From Odiellus spinosus (taxonomy: Eukaryota > Arthropoda > Arachnida > Opiliones > Phalangiidae), in the NCBI GenBank assembly GCA_963920705.1, contig OY987231.1:15973024-16037023 (forward strand): 64,000 nucleotides of DNA. Direction: 5' to 3'. Position 1 is the first letter of the stretch. Each line of letters opens with the position of its first letter. The notes beneath the pieces were generated by a model, which searched no databases, was not told the DNA's origin, and worked only from the letters and a program-made list of their open reading frames with translations. The position numbers and the translations under genes were made by a program. Of the stretch, positions 23,000-36,825 are shown in pieces.

Positions 23000-24731
23000 C
23001 GGCTTATGTCGCTAGTGGAATAGAACGTGGCCCGGGGAAGAGGAAGGCCCTAGAATTGACTGTCCTTTTTTTTTTTTTCTTTTTTGCTAGAAGTAGTCGC
23101 GAAGCCCCCGCTAGCGGGCTTCTCCCTACTCATTGCAATTCTCCGGGCTTTCTATTTATTCCATCTCGGGTGGGCATATAGTCGTTTCTTTTTCGCCTTG
23201 ACAGACCCGCGAAGTGCAAAACCGTGTTTTTCCGAGGCTCCCGAAAAACACATAGCCTCGTTGCCTCATACATATAATATATACACGAGCTATAGACCTA
23301 TACGGGAAGTGTCGACCATAGAACGAGCCTAGCGAGAAGCGCCAATAGAGAATTACACGAGTAAAGCAAGCAGTTTTTGGATGCCGTTCAAACTATAGAC
23401 CCTAGATATACAACGCCATCACCATTTCGCGCGTGGATATCAGAATTTAGAAACAAAGAATCCTTCCATTTACACGCAACGAATCGAATGTGGTAAAAAA
23501 AAACATGATTTTAAATGAAAATATGATATCTTAAATGAATTTGATACGAAAGGGAAAGCAAAAGCTTGAAAAAGTTAATTGAAAAACGCTACGTTTTATG
23601 TTAGTGAAAATTTAACTTATTTTAGAAAATCATCCTTTAAACTAGATATTCAAAAGCCCTTATTTTTTATAAAACAAATAATTATAATTAATTTCCAAAG
23701 TTATTTTCATTTAGAGCCAGCTTTAATTTTCTATTTTGAACTGTACGTGCGAATGGGACCCGAATAAAAGTAAAAAGTTGGGAAAAAGAAAAAAAAAAGC
23801 AATTTGATGGAGATTGAGGCAACGGAGGAGAGAGAAGTTTTTCTTTTTTTTTTTTTTTTTTTTGGTCAGAAAAGAAGATGATTAAACGGAGAAGCTGCAA
23901 AGTTTGGAAGCCGAACACGAATGCGCTCTTGTGTTTACAAGGATGTCGCCTGTTGTTGGTCACATTTCGACGCCATTCCTCTAACCTCCCTCAAAATGCA
24001 CTATTCCCCCCCACAACCTAAAATTCTGGCACACCATTACAAAAATTCTTGGCTGCTTTTAGACTTTGGATCACACAGTCATCAGTTTCTATCGCGCTAA
24101 ACTAATATAGTCGTTTCAAAGAATATAATTTGTTTATTGATAAAGTATACTATATATATTATAAAATTTCAGTCTAAGTAGATTACGAACTTGGAAGGGA
24201 CTTAAATTGACGTTGAAAAGAGATTAGTTGTTTTTTAAGGCATAGATTTCCAGTTCAGTTTATAAAAGATTATTTACAAAATTAATAAACTCAGAGAAAA
24301 TAATTTTTAGCTCATTTGCTCCCTCCATCCCTCTCTTCGCCATTCGCGTAGAACGTCATGATGACGTCAATTGGGGGAAAAGAATAAGATACCACGAGTA
24401 CCGACGTACTTTAGGCCTAGGGGTGTCATGGAATAAAGGCTAAAACCCTTTAACTTTCTTAATTATTCTAAAAATCAATTAATTAAACCTTTGGAAGTAC
24501 TACACTATTTGGTAAAACTTGAATTTATGACGTGGTGTTCACACTATATATTCTATACTCTTTAAATTGGCAGTACGTACAAAGCTAGCCTTCCCGACGA
24601 AACTATGTTTTTTTTTACTTTGAAATAAAAGGAGTCTTTTATTGGGGAGTACTGCATGACAAACCAAGGCGAAATAGACTACAGTTTGCCTTGATGGTCG
24701 TAATAAAATCGAAAAAGAAAGTGGTATTTAA
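23000..24731. other. Gene-free stretch with T-run microsatellites
   Basis: T runs at about 23068-23078 and 23842-23862. Frames at 22960-23332, 23579-23767 and 23688-23963 are low complexity or overlap each other. Confidence 0.5.
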
Positions 24732-24758
24732 AAGCCCGCGGTATAGATTCGCGGGCTT
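24732..24758. repeat. Perfect 9-bp hairpin
   Basis: AAGCCCGCG and CGCGGGCTT pair fully around a 9-base loop (GTATAGATT). It resembles an intrinsic terminator only superficially; there is no T tract after it. Function unknown. Confidence 0.6.
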
Positions 24759-26815
24759 AGGAAAAACCAGAATAAAAACATTGGCTAAAATCCCCCTTGG
24801 CGTAGATAATGTGGTACTCGCGTGTAGTGGTCAAGAAGCCTAGCGAAGCTCGCGGAATAGAAGATGATGGCGCTATATTGGCGTCAGAGGTTGTTTGGGT
24901 AAAATCATGACTAGGCAGGGATTAGGGGCCAACGAGGGGTGCCGCGATCGGATCATCGGTATAGAGGTCAGGAACGACGCCAACCCCGAAAAACCCCCGC
25001 GGAGATTAAATGTCAGCCAGATTATTTGCCCACCTATAGGTCTCCCCCATTTTACCCTCCTTATAACCACCCGAATATTCTCCCTGGTTTATATCATCCG
25101 CATTTAATCGCTGGGGGTTTTTTTTTTTTTTTTTTTATATTCTAGTGATGTAACTTCCACGAAAGTCAAAGTATTAAATTCAAAAAAAAAATTTGGGAAT
25201 CAGAATTATCATTGGAATAAAATATCATTTACTCTTGGCATAACTTACTACGAAACGACGAAGGTAGCCATTTTGGGTATATATTATCCATGATAGTATT
25301 TTCATAAAAAATAATAGTTATTCTAGGTTCAAAATCGAAAATTATAGTCCAAAATTATGTCATATTATAGTTTTACATGTTTAAAATAATGAAATATTGG
25401 AGTTTGTAGGAAGTATATTATATATTCAAGACCATACGCGACGCCACACTAAGTAGGCTGTAGTCTATTTGGAAAATTTGACAGGGGCCCCAAAATTGCA
25501 GGAAAAAGGCCCCGAATTTCTCGAAAGTGGGCCCTAAACAAAACTAACATGTAGAAAAAAATGGGCCTAGGTATATGATCCAACACTTTTAAAAACGTCG
25601 GCTGGAGATAACGTAGAGCTATCAAATCATACAATTTCTACCCATCCTAGCTAAGCCTACTTTCCGAGTAATTTAAACAATTGAAATTGTAAATATGGCA
25701 CCCTAGTTATTCGAAAATCCAACGAAAATGTTCAAATTAAAATTCACTCACCAACTAGGGGCCTATAGGACATAGGTAGCGTTCCAAAACTACATAACAC
25801 TTATATCCCGTCACGAGTACAGTTGCACAAATCCGACGATTCAATGCCTCATCAAAAACGGATAGATTCATTTTAAACTTATTTCTGTCATTTCACGATA
25901 GTCCGGCGAATATTATGACAAAAACTGTAATCATTGCACGCAACTTAAGCTAAATATTATCGATTATCATAAAATTAGACTGCAAGACCGCGAGAAACAC
26001 TTTGAAAACCGGAGTGTACATCCGTTGACCGTGACTGTAGAACTTACAAGAGCAAGCAGACGACGCTAAACTGAAGAATTGTGTAGCCGGACTCGTGACG
26101 GATTTAATTGATGGATAGTTTTAGAATAAATACCTCTAAATTTTACGAAAGTTTCTACCACGTAAAAAGGGTGTTTTTCGTGAAATAATATTGTATTCGT
26201 TGCGTAGTAAGAGTTCGAAAATTCAAATCTTCTATAATGAATATCATAAGCTGTTATCTTAGAAAATGTCAATGTCAAATATCACGCGATATTCATAGTG
26301 TATAGCGCTGACTAAATCCCCAGATGCAACTATACAGGACTTCCAAACTGACAAAAAAAAGGGGAGAAAGCTCGAATAAGCTTAATAGCGACGTAATCAG
26401 TTCCAATAATCTCTGGCCGAAGCTCTCGTTTGTTTGACCGGGGTTCGGATTCTTCTCCCTACTCATTTTAGATGAAAAGGCTACTTCTTTTCACTCACCC
26501 ATCAAAATCTCGTGAATATTCAACAGGGCAAAATCGAGGGAAGCCACCGTGTTTAAAGTAAACTATACCCCCTTTCCCCGGGCATCGCGTATACCCCAAC
26601 GAAAACCATAAAAGCCCCTAGTAGAGATACGGGCCAAGAATCGGAGCCTGCTACTTGGACGATAAGTGCGCTGTTCAATCCGAATCACCCCCAATTTAAA
26701 GGGACATATTCACGAATTTTACTGAAATAATTTTTTCGAAAGTTTTGCGCAAAGATTTCATTTAATTATTTTTCCATCTCTCGAGCAAATTTAGTTAGAA
26801 TGAGGTTAGAGGTCG
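24759..26815. other. Gene-free stretch
   Basis: A run of about 19 T near 25118-25136. At 25648-25680 CTAGCTAAGCCTACTTTCCG weakly resembles the right arm of family A and may be an old fragment. Frames at 24873-25145, 25449-25634 and 26066-26278 have no identity. Confidence 0.45.
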
Positions 26816-26957
26816 GCTTCTGGACAAAACAATACACAATTTTGTAGATAATCAGCTAATTTACGAACAAATATTTCGAATACATCGATTTAATTTAGAA
26901 TTTTGTGGATAATCTCTGAGGATTATCCACAACTTCTCCAAACGCCGACCTTTAAGT
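26816..26957. mobile_element. Small TIR element (about 140 bp) with a central hairpin
   Basis: Ends TTAGAGGTCGGC (26816) and the complement of TTAAAGGTCGGC (ending 26955) are inverted repeats. Inside, TTGTGGATAATC and GATTATCCACAA (26903-26932) form a perfect 12-bp hairpin. Borders and target duplication are uncertain. A second copy was not found in the window. Confidence 0.55.
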
Positions 26958-27997
26958 GAGGGTTTCACGTATTTCCAACAAACTACGTCATTATTATGGT
27001 CGCGTGACGTTTTATGGAGTTGATTCTCGCGCATAATGCCACGTGATATGGTTGCTATTTGGCGCTGTTCTACGAGAAAGATTGTTTTACGTTTTTCAGT
27101 TAGGGGTGGTGGGTTTTATTTACTAGAAAACTGATGTAACTATCTCTTTAAGCGAAAAAATAAGAGAACCAGAGGAAAAACATTTAGATGGGTGGTTTGG
27201 GGCGACACGGAGAACGGAATTAATATCGTAAAAGGAGCTATCTTCGTTGTTAGTTTTAAATTCGACGGTTTCTGGGGTACATTTCCTCAACAAGTGGAGT
27301 TACACGCGTGTCTCCAAAATGAACATCGCCACCGTCAAATACGAAAACTAAGCTCGGGCTTCTTCTTTTTAATAAAATGTAGATTTTTCGGTGGCTCTAG
27401 AGTAGATAAGAGCAGAAACATCGCCGCTCGGATTAAGTCTCAGAGTAAATAGATTTTTCTCACACGCGTTTGGGATCCACGAGTATCCGGTTAGTCGCTA
27501 GATCCTAGAGCCGCGTGTCGTCTTACCCGCAATACGTAGCTTCATTGCGGTTCATACGCAAGCGTTATTCTACATACAGCGTGTTTTTGTTTGGAGCTAT
27601 GAGTGAAAAAAAAAAGTATAGTGCTTTCAAAGCAACGCAACCAATACTCTCTCTCAGATTGAACCCGAATGGTAATATTCTAACAAGAAACTGGTTAATA
27701 GAAATTAACTCAAAGATTTTTACTATATATAATAAGGCTTATCATTATTTAAAATTACCTCAACCTTTCGTTTTTTAACTCAAACATTTTTTTCAATACG
27801 GCGTTCTGATAAATGGTAATAAATTAATGTGACTTTACTTTAATTACACATGAAGTTTCTTTGCAATTTTATAATAGCTAATTTATCGTAATTTGAACAG
27901 TTATTATTTACAGCTCTTGGAAGATGTAGCTTGCGATTATGGATAAGTAAAAAGGGTGGGCCAAGATCGGCTTACACAATTCCACTCATTTAATGCA
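26958..27997. other. No gene recognised
   Basis: Two plus-strand frames (27192-27452, 86 codons; 27515-27778, 87 codons) lie in tandem with no recognisable domain. The second contains a lysine run and is AT-rich at its end. They are not supported as genes. Confidence 0.4.
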
Positions 27998-28042
27998 CCT
28001 GTAGAAGTGTTCCAACCCTACAGCTTCGGTGTTCATGGTGAA
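27998..28042 (+). pseudogene. Short coding-like dispersed repeat, copy 3 (family I)
   Basis: From 27998 the frame reads PVEVFQPYSFGVHGE, the best-preserved form of the peptide also seen at 2719 and 4490. The similarity stops after GGTGAA, where the other two copies continue with GCCCAACC. The frame remains open upstream for some codons (reading HSFNA before PVEV) and downstream to a TAA near 28085, but those parts do not match the other copies. As with the others, no ATG or clear splice acceptor adjoins it. Family not recognised; a faint likeness to the PYSFGY words of insect cuticle proteins is too short to rely on. Confidence 0.4.
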
Positions 28043-30230
28043 AACAACGAAAAGGGGCAAAAGAATGCTTTTATTACCCATCCTTAAATATTTTTTGTTA
28101 ACTCACTTCCCATTTGTTGATCAATTTACTAACTATACTATCGTGTTCAACGCGTGAAGTTTAAAATAAATGCAATTAATAAAATTTTAACTAGCTTTCA
28201 AAGCGTATACGGGTCATTCAACATCTCTCTAAAAAGAATGGTATAAGTGAATTATATTTTCGTATACATATTAGCAATTTTATTTTTAAAATCTAACTTC
28301 AGACTTATTCCCCCACCGTCGCCTTAAAATATCTGAATAAGAAATATTATAATTCGATAATTCGCGAGAGTTCAATTTCAATTTCCAACTTATGGTAATC
28401 AAAAAAAAAAAAAAAAAAAGGAAACCCGTGAATTCGCAACAATTCTTGGAATAAATTAAAGTTGGGTCGAATGAACTAGTGAGAGTGAAGGCAAAATATA
28501 CTTTTCAAACTCTATAAGGACGAGGACGTGAAAAAAATATAAGGTAAAACGATACGTTCTCATTTTTCAATATAAACTTTCTACGCATAATAATCCAATA
28601 TATCTCCTTACTGGACACGTGCCATTGGAATACAATATTGATATAAATTGGCCATGGAAGGAAGGGAAATAGGCGCTGGATGAGAACCGGCAAAACTGTT
28701 TAAAAGATAGATCGTCCTCTATACATCAAGCGCCTTCCAAATCTATAATTTCAATCCTCACGCCTTTTCTAGCAAATCTGATATGTCGCCCTTACGCAAC
28801 TTTCTAGCCCGCGAGGCGGATCAACCCTCCACTCTTTTACCCAAACGGGGGAAGGCGTACTTATGTCAGTTGGGCGAAAAGTTCTTATTCCTCGCTACCC
28901 CCTACCCCCGGGTTTTGGCTCTATACCTTTTTTTGGGGTCGATTTAATTAAATACGTAAAGACGGCACGTGTCATGGCACGCGCGGTGGATGAGAAAGAA
29001 GCGGTAGAATGCGGAGGAAAAGGAACGCGGGCCTTCCTACCCAGCACCCACCAAACACCTCCTAGTCGCTTTATTATATACCCAGCTTGCGTCACCTACA
29101 TTTGAGCGCGATGTTGCTCGCTAGGCCTTAACGCGGATTCGCCTCTATATCGGGCCTTTTTCTTCTCGTAGCTTCGGAACAGTTTTTGCTCGCGGAAAAG
29201 AGAGAGAAAGTTAGAGAGAGGCACGTGCGATTGTCGTATTGGTTAAGAGCTTAGGGTTCTGATGTATTACCGCGCCATCTAGCTATAGGGGTACGGCGGG
29301 GAAAGAAGCCGGCACTCTCTCCGATAGGCAAACACAGATACTCATTAATACTGGTATGGATATCAGCGATATTAATAAAAGGAAGTCTGCCGATTCTTCT
29401 TCTTCTTTTCCTAGGGAAAGAAAAATTGGAAGCGAAAAGAGTGGGGGAAGGGGAAACTAGAAGAGTTCTTGGGGGCTATACTTGGCTTCTTTTAATTAAT
29501 TTTTAGGCTTCTTATTAATCTTTCTTCTCCTCCAAGATCCTCGAGAATTTATTTCCCAATTCCCGCTAACACATTTTTTATGGATCGGGATTTTTTTTTC
29601 TCCTTCATATAGGTGGCGCTTTTTAATTTAACAAGGCCCAGAAATTGGCTGTTACGCTGGTATACAAGTATTTACAGCGTTTTTCTTTCCTTTCGGGGCT
29701 TACGCGAGTTATCACCCCCTTTTAAATGGGGAGATTAGGATCGGGAATGAATCACTCAAAAATCTATACCTTAAAAACACGTCGTAATATCAGCACCCCC
29801 TCACGTCAATTTCGAGCACTTTTCGACTATTAGACTCTTCTTTCCCCCTAGTAGTTGGAACGGGTATAGTCTCTGTAGGGGGTTGTACGTCCAACTCTCC
29901 GGTGTAAATTAGAAAATGTGACGGATTATGCTCCGTGGCTATTTTTAATAAATCTGCCATTAAGATTAGGAACGGTGTTACGTGCGTGGAATCGGTGTAT
30001 ATGTATAGTAACAGATATTGCCTCTATACCTAAAACCCCAAAGTAGATATGGTTAAAATAGGAGGATTTATAAGTCGACAAAGTCCCGGTCAACCTACTT
30101 ACTCTGGGAAGTTTGTCGGTCTAAATATCTAAACGAAATCTTTGATGCTGATTATTCGGAATAATATTTTACAGCCGTGAACCATGAAGTAATAAAATTG
30201 TTGGATAAGTTCACGTTAGGTCTATAAAAA
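28043..30230. other. Gene-free stretch; CpG-rich patch at 28.7-29.3 kb
   Basis: An A run of about 18 near 28401-28418. Frames at 28863-29105 (plus) and 28895-29095 (minus) are open on both strands in CpG-rich DNA. Repeated CTTCTT at 29395-29410. No gene recognised. Confidence 0.5.
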
Positions 30231-30440
30231 TGGACACTTATCTTAAAAGATATGAATTACAAAAATGGAGTTCATAAGAGTCCTCTAACGGCAAACAGTG
30301 GCAAAAGTAGTAACTAACAAAACCTCGTACGTGGCTGTTATAAATAAAGAATAGGCAAACGCCACGTAGTATTGTTAGTTACTACTTTTGCCATTGTTTG
30401 CCGAACTTGTTTATGAACGCAAGTATTTGTTATTCTACCT
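30231..30440. mobile_element. Repeat family D, copy 1 (foldback form)
   Basis: It contains the family D words TGGACACTTATCTTAA, GTTCATAAGAGTCCTCTAAC and GGCAAACAGTGGCAAAAGTA. From 30290 to 30320 and 30372 to 30402 it folds into 31-bp arms with one mismatch, and a second pair TACGTGGC/GCCACGTA lies inside. Non-coding. Copies at 36.66 and 48.79 kb share the left part. Confidence 0.75.
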
Positions 30441-33400
30441 TAGGTTTACGATAACGTTTGAATCCTATATGTTACACATTTAATGTTCTAAAGCTGAAAA
30501 CCACTAACGACGACCAGTAACTTACGCACCTAAACCTGGTAAAATTGGAATAACCATAACAAAGGATGTATAAAATGGACGTGAAGACATTTGATTCTAA
30601 AGTACATTCAAACAAGTACATTGTTAATTTTTTAAACCTAACTGTTCGACGAGTGTCTGGTTCCCTTTAAAGCTACAACTTGTTTTATTAGTTTCAAACT
30701 AGATGTTATGGAAAAACTAAAAGGGGGATGATGTGTATGGTCGGATGGGGAAGATGGAACAGGTCCAGCGTTACGCAATCTCATATCTCTTCCGCTCTCC
30801 TTTCACCCATTTCTCTCCCTCTCTCTCTCTCCTTTTCGTCCTCCTCTTTTTACAACAGCCTTCGCGTCTTCCTCTTTGTAATATTAAGTGCGAAGGGACT
30901 TAGCCATCCAATAGATGGCGTCGGGGACGCTATAGGCGTAAAATGACCCTGAGGGAAAGCCCATCCGACTATCGCCGAAGAAACGCGGATAGAGATTACG
31001 TATGTTTTATTCATGGGGAAAAAAAAAGCGAACGAACGAACCTTCGCTCGTCGACTCTGAAAGCATTGTCGGACACTCTGGGCCCGGGTACCTCTTCCGA
31101 GGCTTCCTTTCAAACGGGGAAAAATAGCCATCCGACGATCCCGTAGGAGAAGCGCTGTCAACGTCTAACAAACGTTCGCTGGTCATCATCATTCTTATAC
31201 GCGAAAAGGAGAACCCGGTTAGGGTTAGTATAGCGACGAAGAGCGTACATCCATCCACCGACGAGATAGATAACGCCTCACCGTTTATCGGGCGTAACTA
31301 TTGTCCATTCTTTTGTAAGGAGCGCCGTCGAGCTTTAACGTCGTGGCATATTTTTGCATACCTTATTGGAAACAAGGACGCGTCTCGTATCTCGAAAGCG
31401 GGTTATCGAAAAACCGCGGGAAAAAAGTATCGCGAATATACAAGCGAACAAACCCTAGGTCTAATCATATTACAAGATGGTACTCGGTGGTATAAATCCA
31501 TAAATATCTTTTTTGACAAGTATTATATTTGGGAAGGAGTCTGATTTATATTCGAGTTAGTTAATAAAACGTTCTATTGACGTTTAATTTCAGAATTTAC
31601 CCAGAATCCGTATGATAATTTGGCCCAAAAACAATGGAATAGCTAAATTCTCAACCCTATTTTAAGGAGTGGTTCATTTTTAGAAAATTTTACGAGAGTG
31701 ATATACTACGGGCCAACGTTAGTATTTCGGTACAACAAATATTTGAAATTCTTCGGGTATTTCGCCCGAATGGCTCGAAGGCTCGTTGCCCTTCGCGTAT
31801 TGGCGGGGTCTCAATCTTTTGGTTTTAATCTTTGAAATATTTTAATTTCGCCGGCCGGGTGGCGAATATATTTTAGAAAACGATGTTTATACGCGGATGA
31901 AGTATTGTTCTAGAGCGGTGGAAACTGTAAATATCCGAGGCCCTTAATGGGAAATATTTTTCAATAAGAGGCCTTGGAAAAGCGTAATGATAGATCCCTC
32001 GAACGAGTGCCGGGGTCATTTTCAAATATTACCACCGCCCCGCGAAAGAGTACGACGCGTGTTGTCTTAAGAAGGAGGGGTGAGACTGACGGAGGCCGAT
32101 GAAGCTCTCTATTGTTGATACCTTCTAAGTAGGGTAAATATTATGAATCAAAGACCGCGGCGCGCCCAATTGTTGTCTTTAAAATTTTCGCCGAAAACTT
32201 TCATTAGACTCCTTTTCGGAATATTGTTTACGAATCGCCATTAGGCTAAGACCGGGGCCGGCTGGCGGCGGGTGGGGTGGCTGCGGGGTGCTAAGTTAGG
32301 ATTATAATTCGTTACATTGTTCGAAAGGCGGCTGGGCCCAGTTTTAAGAATATAGCCAGATATTCCTTTAGAATATAAGCTTCCACTTGTCGAATGAAGC
32401 GAAGGACGAAACCCCGTAACCCTCGCGTTCGCTCGTCTTCTAATTAATTCAAAACCAGTGTCTTAGAATTTTCTCTTCCCCCCCTTCCATCTCCCCGCCA
32501 GTTTCCTTCCAAAACACAGATAAGGGAATAATACTTTTCCACATTTTCCCTTTTCCAAAGCCCACTTAACAAAATTTTGACACGGGTAGACCCCCCTCGG
32601 GCGATTGTATAATAATCACCCTGCAGAATAATTTTCCCAGAAAGGGGCATCGAATGAAAAGGGGTAGCGCGCGGGCATTATTGTAATTAGTTGCTTAGAT
32701 TTAACATTCATCGAAGTCTCGGGGTCTTTTCTCTCCAAGTTACCATCCTTTCCCCTCACCCCGCGTCTCCCTATTTTCTAATAAGGACTCGGGAGGAAAT
32801 CCCGGCTCGGACGGACTTCTTCGTTTCTTATAAGCGGAGTTTTCATCGGCGTTACGCGACTTTTCCGAGCTTCAGGTGGGACGGAACGAACAGGGCAGCT
32901 AGTCGCTTTAAAATACTCGATGAAAACGTGGCTTTCCAAGTATACGAGTCTCGGGTGTCGTTGAAAAGAGTGGGAGAAGGTTGGCGGGGTGTCGATCGGG
33001 TTAGAATCGTAATGAGAAAGGCTTTATGAAGTTTTAATACAACAAGCGTCGAAAAGGATATTCGGCGGCCCATCAAAACCTCTCACAAAAGATTCTAGGA
33101 AAAGCGAGCGAGCCCCCGCCGGTCCGAAAAGAGTATGGGAGACGAAAACCGCAGGCGTGCCTTGTTAAACAAAGATGCCGATGTAGAACAGCGGATCATA
33201 AACACGAGCGCCTTAAAGCTGCCGCTCGGCTCTCTTTCCGCTTTTCCATAAAAGAGAGAAAAGAGAAGAAGAGCGACCGCTATGTCGCGGGGGTAACGGG
33301 GGTACTGTCGCTTATATCCTCGGCTTTTAAAAGGGCTAGGGGGTTCGACCCACGAACCCGCAACCCCCGCAATACTGTTTTCTATTCATTTTTCGAAAGA

Positions 33401-36400
33401 ACGATCCTTTTCTAGAAGCGTTAAGGTCGCTAAAATTACCTCGCTACATACTCTACACTTTATTCGGATTGTTTCTTAGGTATCCCCAATGAAAGGCACC
33501 TGAAAGTAATTTCGAGCTTTCAAAAGTCTCAATGGGACAAAATCGCGCCCATTCTTTCGACCTAATAAAAATACGATTTATTTTGGTCATTAGGGCGATT
33601 TCGAATTTTAGGTCACGCGCGAAAGTATAGCTTAAACTCTCTGGCATAATACAAAGCTAACAATATTTATACAAAACAACCGGACGTTACACATCGGTTC
33701 CCTTTCCAAGCTACCGCGATATCTTTATCATCTTTTTCCTTTTTTGGTTGCAAAACTAGTAGGGAGTCTTTGAGGATAATGTTTAAAAGCGCGAACTTAG
33801 ATGTCATCGTCATCTCCTCGGCGGGGGCGCGAGTTGAAAAAGCTAGGTATATACGGTACCATTTTCGTATCTGGTTTCTGGCTGTCGGAATCTTTTTCCG
33901 GGCAAATCCCTCGAGTTCTTTATTAGGGAGAATGGAGGAATAATGCTTAACGGAGGTCCCCGTCATCATCTTTATTCCGAGCTCCTTTGTTCCCGGGTTT
34001 CGCTTCCAGGGAAATTATTCCAGCGTTGGAGATACAAGCGGATACAACTTTCCCGTTTATAGAGATCCCCTTTCACGCCACACTCGTCCTTATAAGCTGG
34101 GGAATCTGTTAAGAATTTGCACTCTCTTTCTCCATCCCTAAATCTCTACGAATCCGATCTTTTAGCTTTTTGTCCTTTGTTTCTAATTATGTCTAGAGGT
34201 TATATACACGCGTTGCGAATTGACAAAAGTTTGAAATAAAAAGTACGCGCGGCTTTACTACCATTCTTCATTTTATGATAATCAAAGTTTTAGTCAAACA
34301 TTTTTAAAATAATATTAATTCCCATTTAGTGTAACCAAAAAACGAATTAAAAAATACTGTACACGATCTTGAATCGACTAACTGACATAATTTTTAACTC
34401 AAATTATTCTTTGAAATCGTTGAATACAAGGACTTAAAAACCAATCCTTGAAAATTTCAATTTCAACACTTTTAGTAAGTAGGGTTATTACTATATACTT
34501 GAACTCATTAGCAGATTTCCTAGATTCGCTCTTGGATTGTTTTGATCTTGTTCTCGATTAATTAAAAAAAGAAGGTTCTAACGAAAGGGTCAAGATAAGG
34601 AAAAAGTATAGAAGAATTCCAAAGGGAAGAGAAAAATCGAAACCTCGAACGGCGCTAATGTCTCTGTTTGCCGTCAGTCGGCACTAACATCGGTATTAAT
34701 GAATGTCTGGCTGACAAGCTCATCTATCCCACTTTCCAACAAGCCAGATACACTCCAAAAACCTTAACCGAAACTCTTCTTTTTCTTCCCTGTCTCTCAT
34801 TCCCTCTCTTTCTCCTCTAGCCTTATTCCGAGACTTAGGCCTATCAAGCCTAACAAGGACTGACCAAGAAGGGGACAAAGTCGTTCAAACAAACTGGAGA
34901 TTGCGGCCTTCCAAAGTGCGCGGGTGGTGGATATCTGTATATATTCGTTCTTCATTGGGCTTTCGTTATAAAAAAGAGAAAACAAGATGGGTGGCGGCGA
35001 AATAGTGGTTTTTCGAAAGCGAAAAACAGGTTATAGAAGAACGTCTTGAAGGGTTTAGACTCGTAAATTGAATATAAAAATCACCCTAGGAAGTATACGA
35101 CAAAGAAAATAGTAAAATTCACAAATGAAGATTATAACAAAACTAAACAAATGTGTTAATGGATATCGCACGTCTTTAAGGGATGATCAAAGTAACGGTT
35201 GAGGTAGCTAAGCCTTTCTTCATTCTTAAGCAAACCGGTAAAAATTTCAGAATATCAGTAAAGCTAATCAAAGAGTATCTAAACAGAAATACTTTGCTTT
35301 TGATATCATTTTCAATAATCGCCTACATAATCGCTATAATAACAACAAAACTACATTTTTAGCACAATGGAATGGAAAATAACTATTATCCTTAAAAATC
35401 TCATCCATGTCAGCCAGCCAGCCGATGTGGTTCAACGTAGTAGCGTAAGAGTTTTTCACGCAAAACTAAATAAATGAAAAGAGAGAGAGAGGAGAAGGTG
35501 ACTGGTAGCGGGACGAGGCAAAAGGGTTTCCACTTCTTCCTAAGTGCGTTTCGCTGTTTTTGTCGCGGACTTAAGACGTCGAGCCCATTCTCTTTGGCAG
35601 GCCTGATGGCCGTGTCGCCTTGTTGGACACGATGGCCGACAACTTGTTACGGCGGTTGAGGTTTTTAGCCCAAAAGATTTCTCCTTCTTTCCCACTTCCG
35701 CCTCGCTTTGGTCCATCAAGTTTCCTTTTTATATACTTTGTGACATCCAATTCATGCCCTCCCCTCCCACCAAACCATCTCGCTCGTCACCCATCTCTGG
35801 AACAATGTTAAGAGTATCTCCTCCAACTAATAATTCCGTTATCTTCTTCGAATCTGTCTTTCAATTCGTTTTCCCCTCTATCAAATTTAAACTAAGTTCA
35901 AGTTAACAAAAGAGGAAGGTTAAAGTTCGGTGTCATATATTTTCTTCTAAACGGTAGAGCCATCTACGAGAATTCGCGTAAAGATGTAAAAGAATAATGG
36001 GCTCGAGGTAAAATTTAATAATAAAGTTGAAATTTTCATAAAAATTGCTCAGATTTGAGTCAGAAACCAACTCATTGTTTTGATTTATCATGGAAACTAA
36101 ATTATTCTCAACAAAATAAAACGCAAAAATTTATATTTGATGAAAATATTTATGAAATTTATAAATTGAAATTATATTTATAATGGAGTGAAAATATACC
36201 TTTAAATTCCAAAAAGGTACTCGAGAAGAAAAAAAAACACAATACTTTATGTAAAGGCTTATTAGCAAATTACTAAGATATACGAAGCTTACGCCCTATT
36301 TTGATTGACGGTAAACTAAGGAATATCCGAAAAGCAATTTTTGTAACCCATTATTAGAGTAATTTTGGATATGGTCGCGAAGTTTGTCAACATATAATCA

Positions 36401-36660
36401 GAAAAGAAGGTCCAGACTTTAAATCCTTATTCCACGAATTCCCTATTGAAAACGCAACCCGCCGACGAGGAAGATAGGGGTGCCTGTAATTAACTTGATG
36501 AAATGGTCTTCTAGCCCGACCATAAACGATGGGCCCTGTATTAAGTCCCCCAAGTTTTCGCGTGAGCGGTGTGTGGGGGCGAGTATAGCGTATAAACGGC
36601 TTAAGGGGTGTCTAAACCCCGTGCAGACGAAATTTCTCCCTTTAAAGGGACTGTGAAAAG
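30441..36660. other. Gene-free stretch of 6.2 kb; long CpG-rich zone
   Basis: No gene recognised. From about 30.7 to 33.4 kb the DNA is CpG-rich with many overlapping frames on both strands (for example 30850-31161 minus, 32691-33029 plus, 32852-33076 minus). A 100-codon minus-strand frame at 33667-33969 is reasonably mixed in composition but unrecognised. A GGGTTCG/CGAACCC hairpin lies at 33341-33359. AT-rich DNA fills 34.2-36.4 kb. Confidence 0.5.
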
Positions 36661-36825
36661 GAAACACTATCTTAATAGATGAAAATTAAAACTTGGAGTT
36701 CATAAGCGTCCTCTAACGGCAAACAGTGCAGAGAACATCAAGTGCGCGCGTCTGCCTAATCTTTATCCATAGCAAACACGTAGGAGATTGTGTTACTACT
36801 TTTGCCACTGTTGCCGTTAGAAGCT
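36661..36825. mobile_element. Repeat family D, copy 2
   Basis: Shares AAACACTATCTTAATAGAT, TTGGAGTTCATAAGCGTCCT and CTAACGGCAAACAGTG with the copy at 30.2 kb. Its right end, GTTACTACTTTTGCCACTGT followed by TGCCGTTAG, is the complement of the left end, so the unit is bounded by inverted repeats. The interior is different from copy 1. Confidence 0.7.

Noticed and set aside
24732..24758. Bacterial-type terminator hairpin
   Set aside because: No T tract follows and the context is not prokaryotic.
33341..33359. tRNA B-box (GGTTCGACCC)
   Set aside because: It is part of a small GGGTTCG/CGAACCC hairpin with no A box or cloverleaf upstream.
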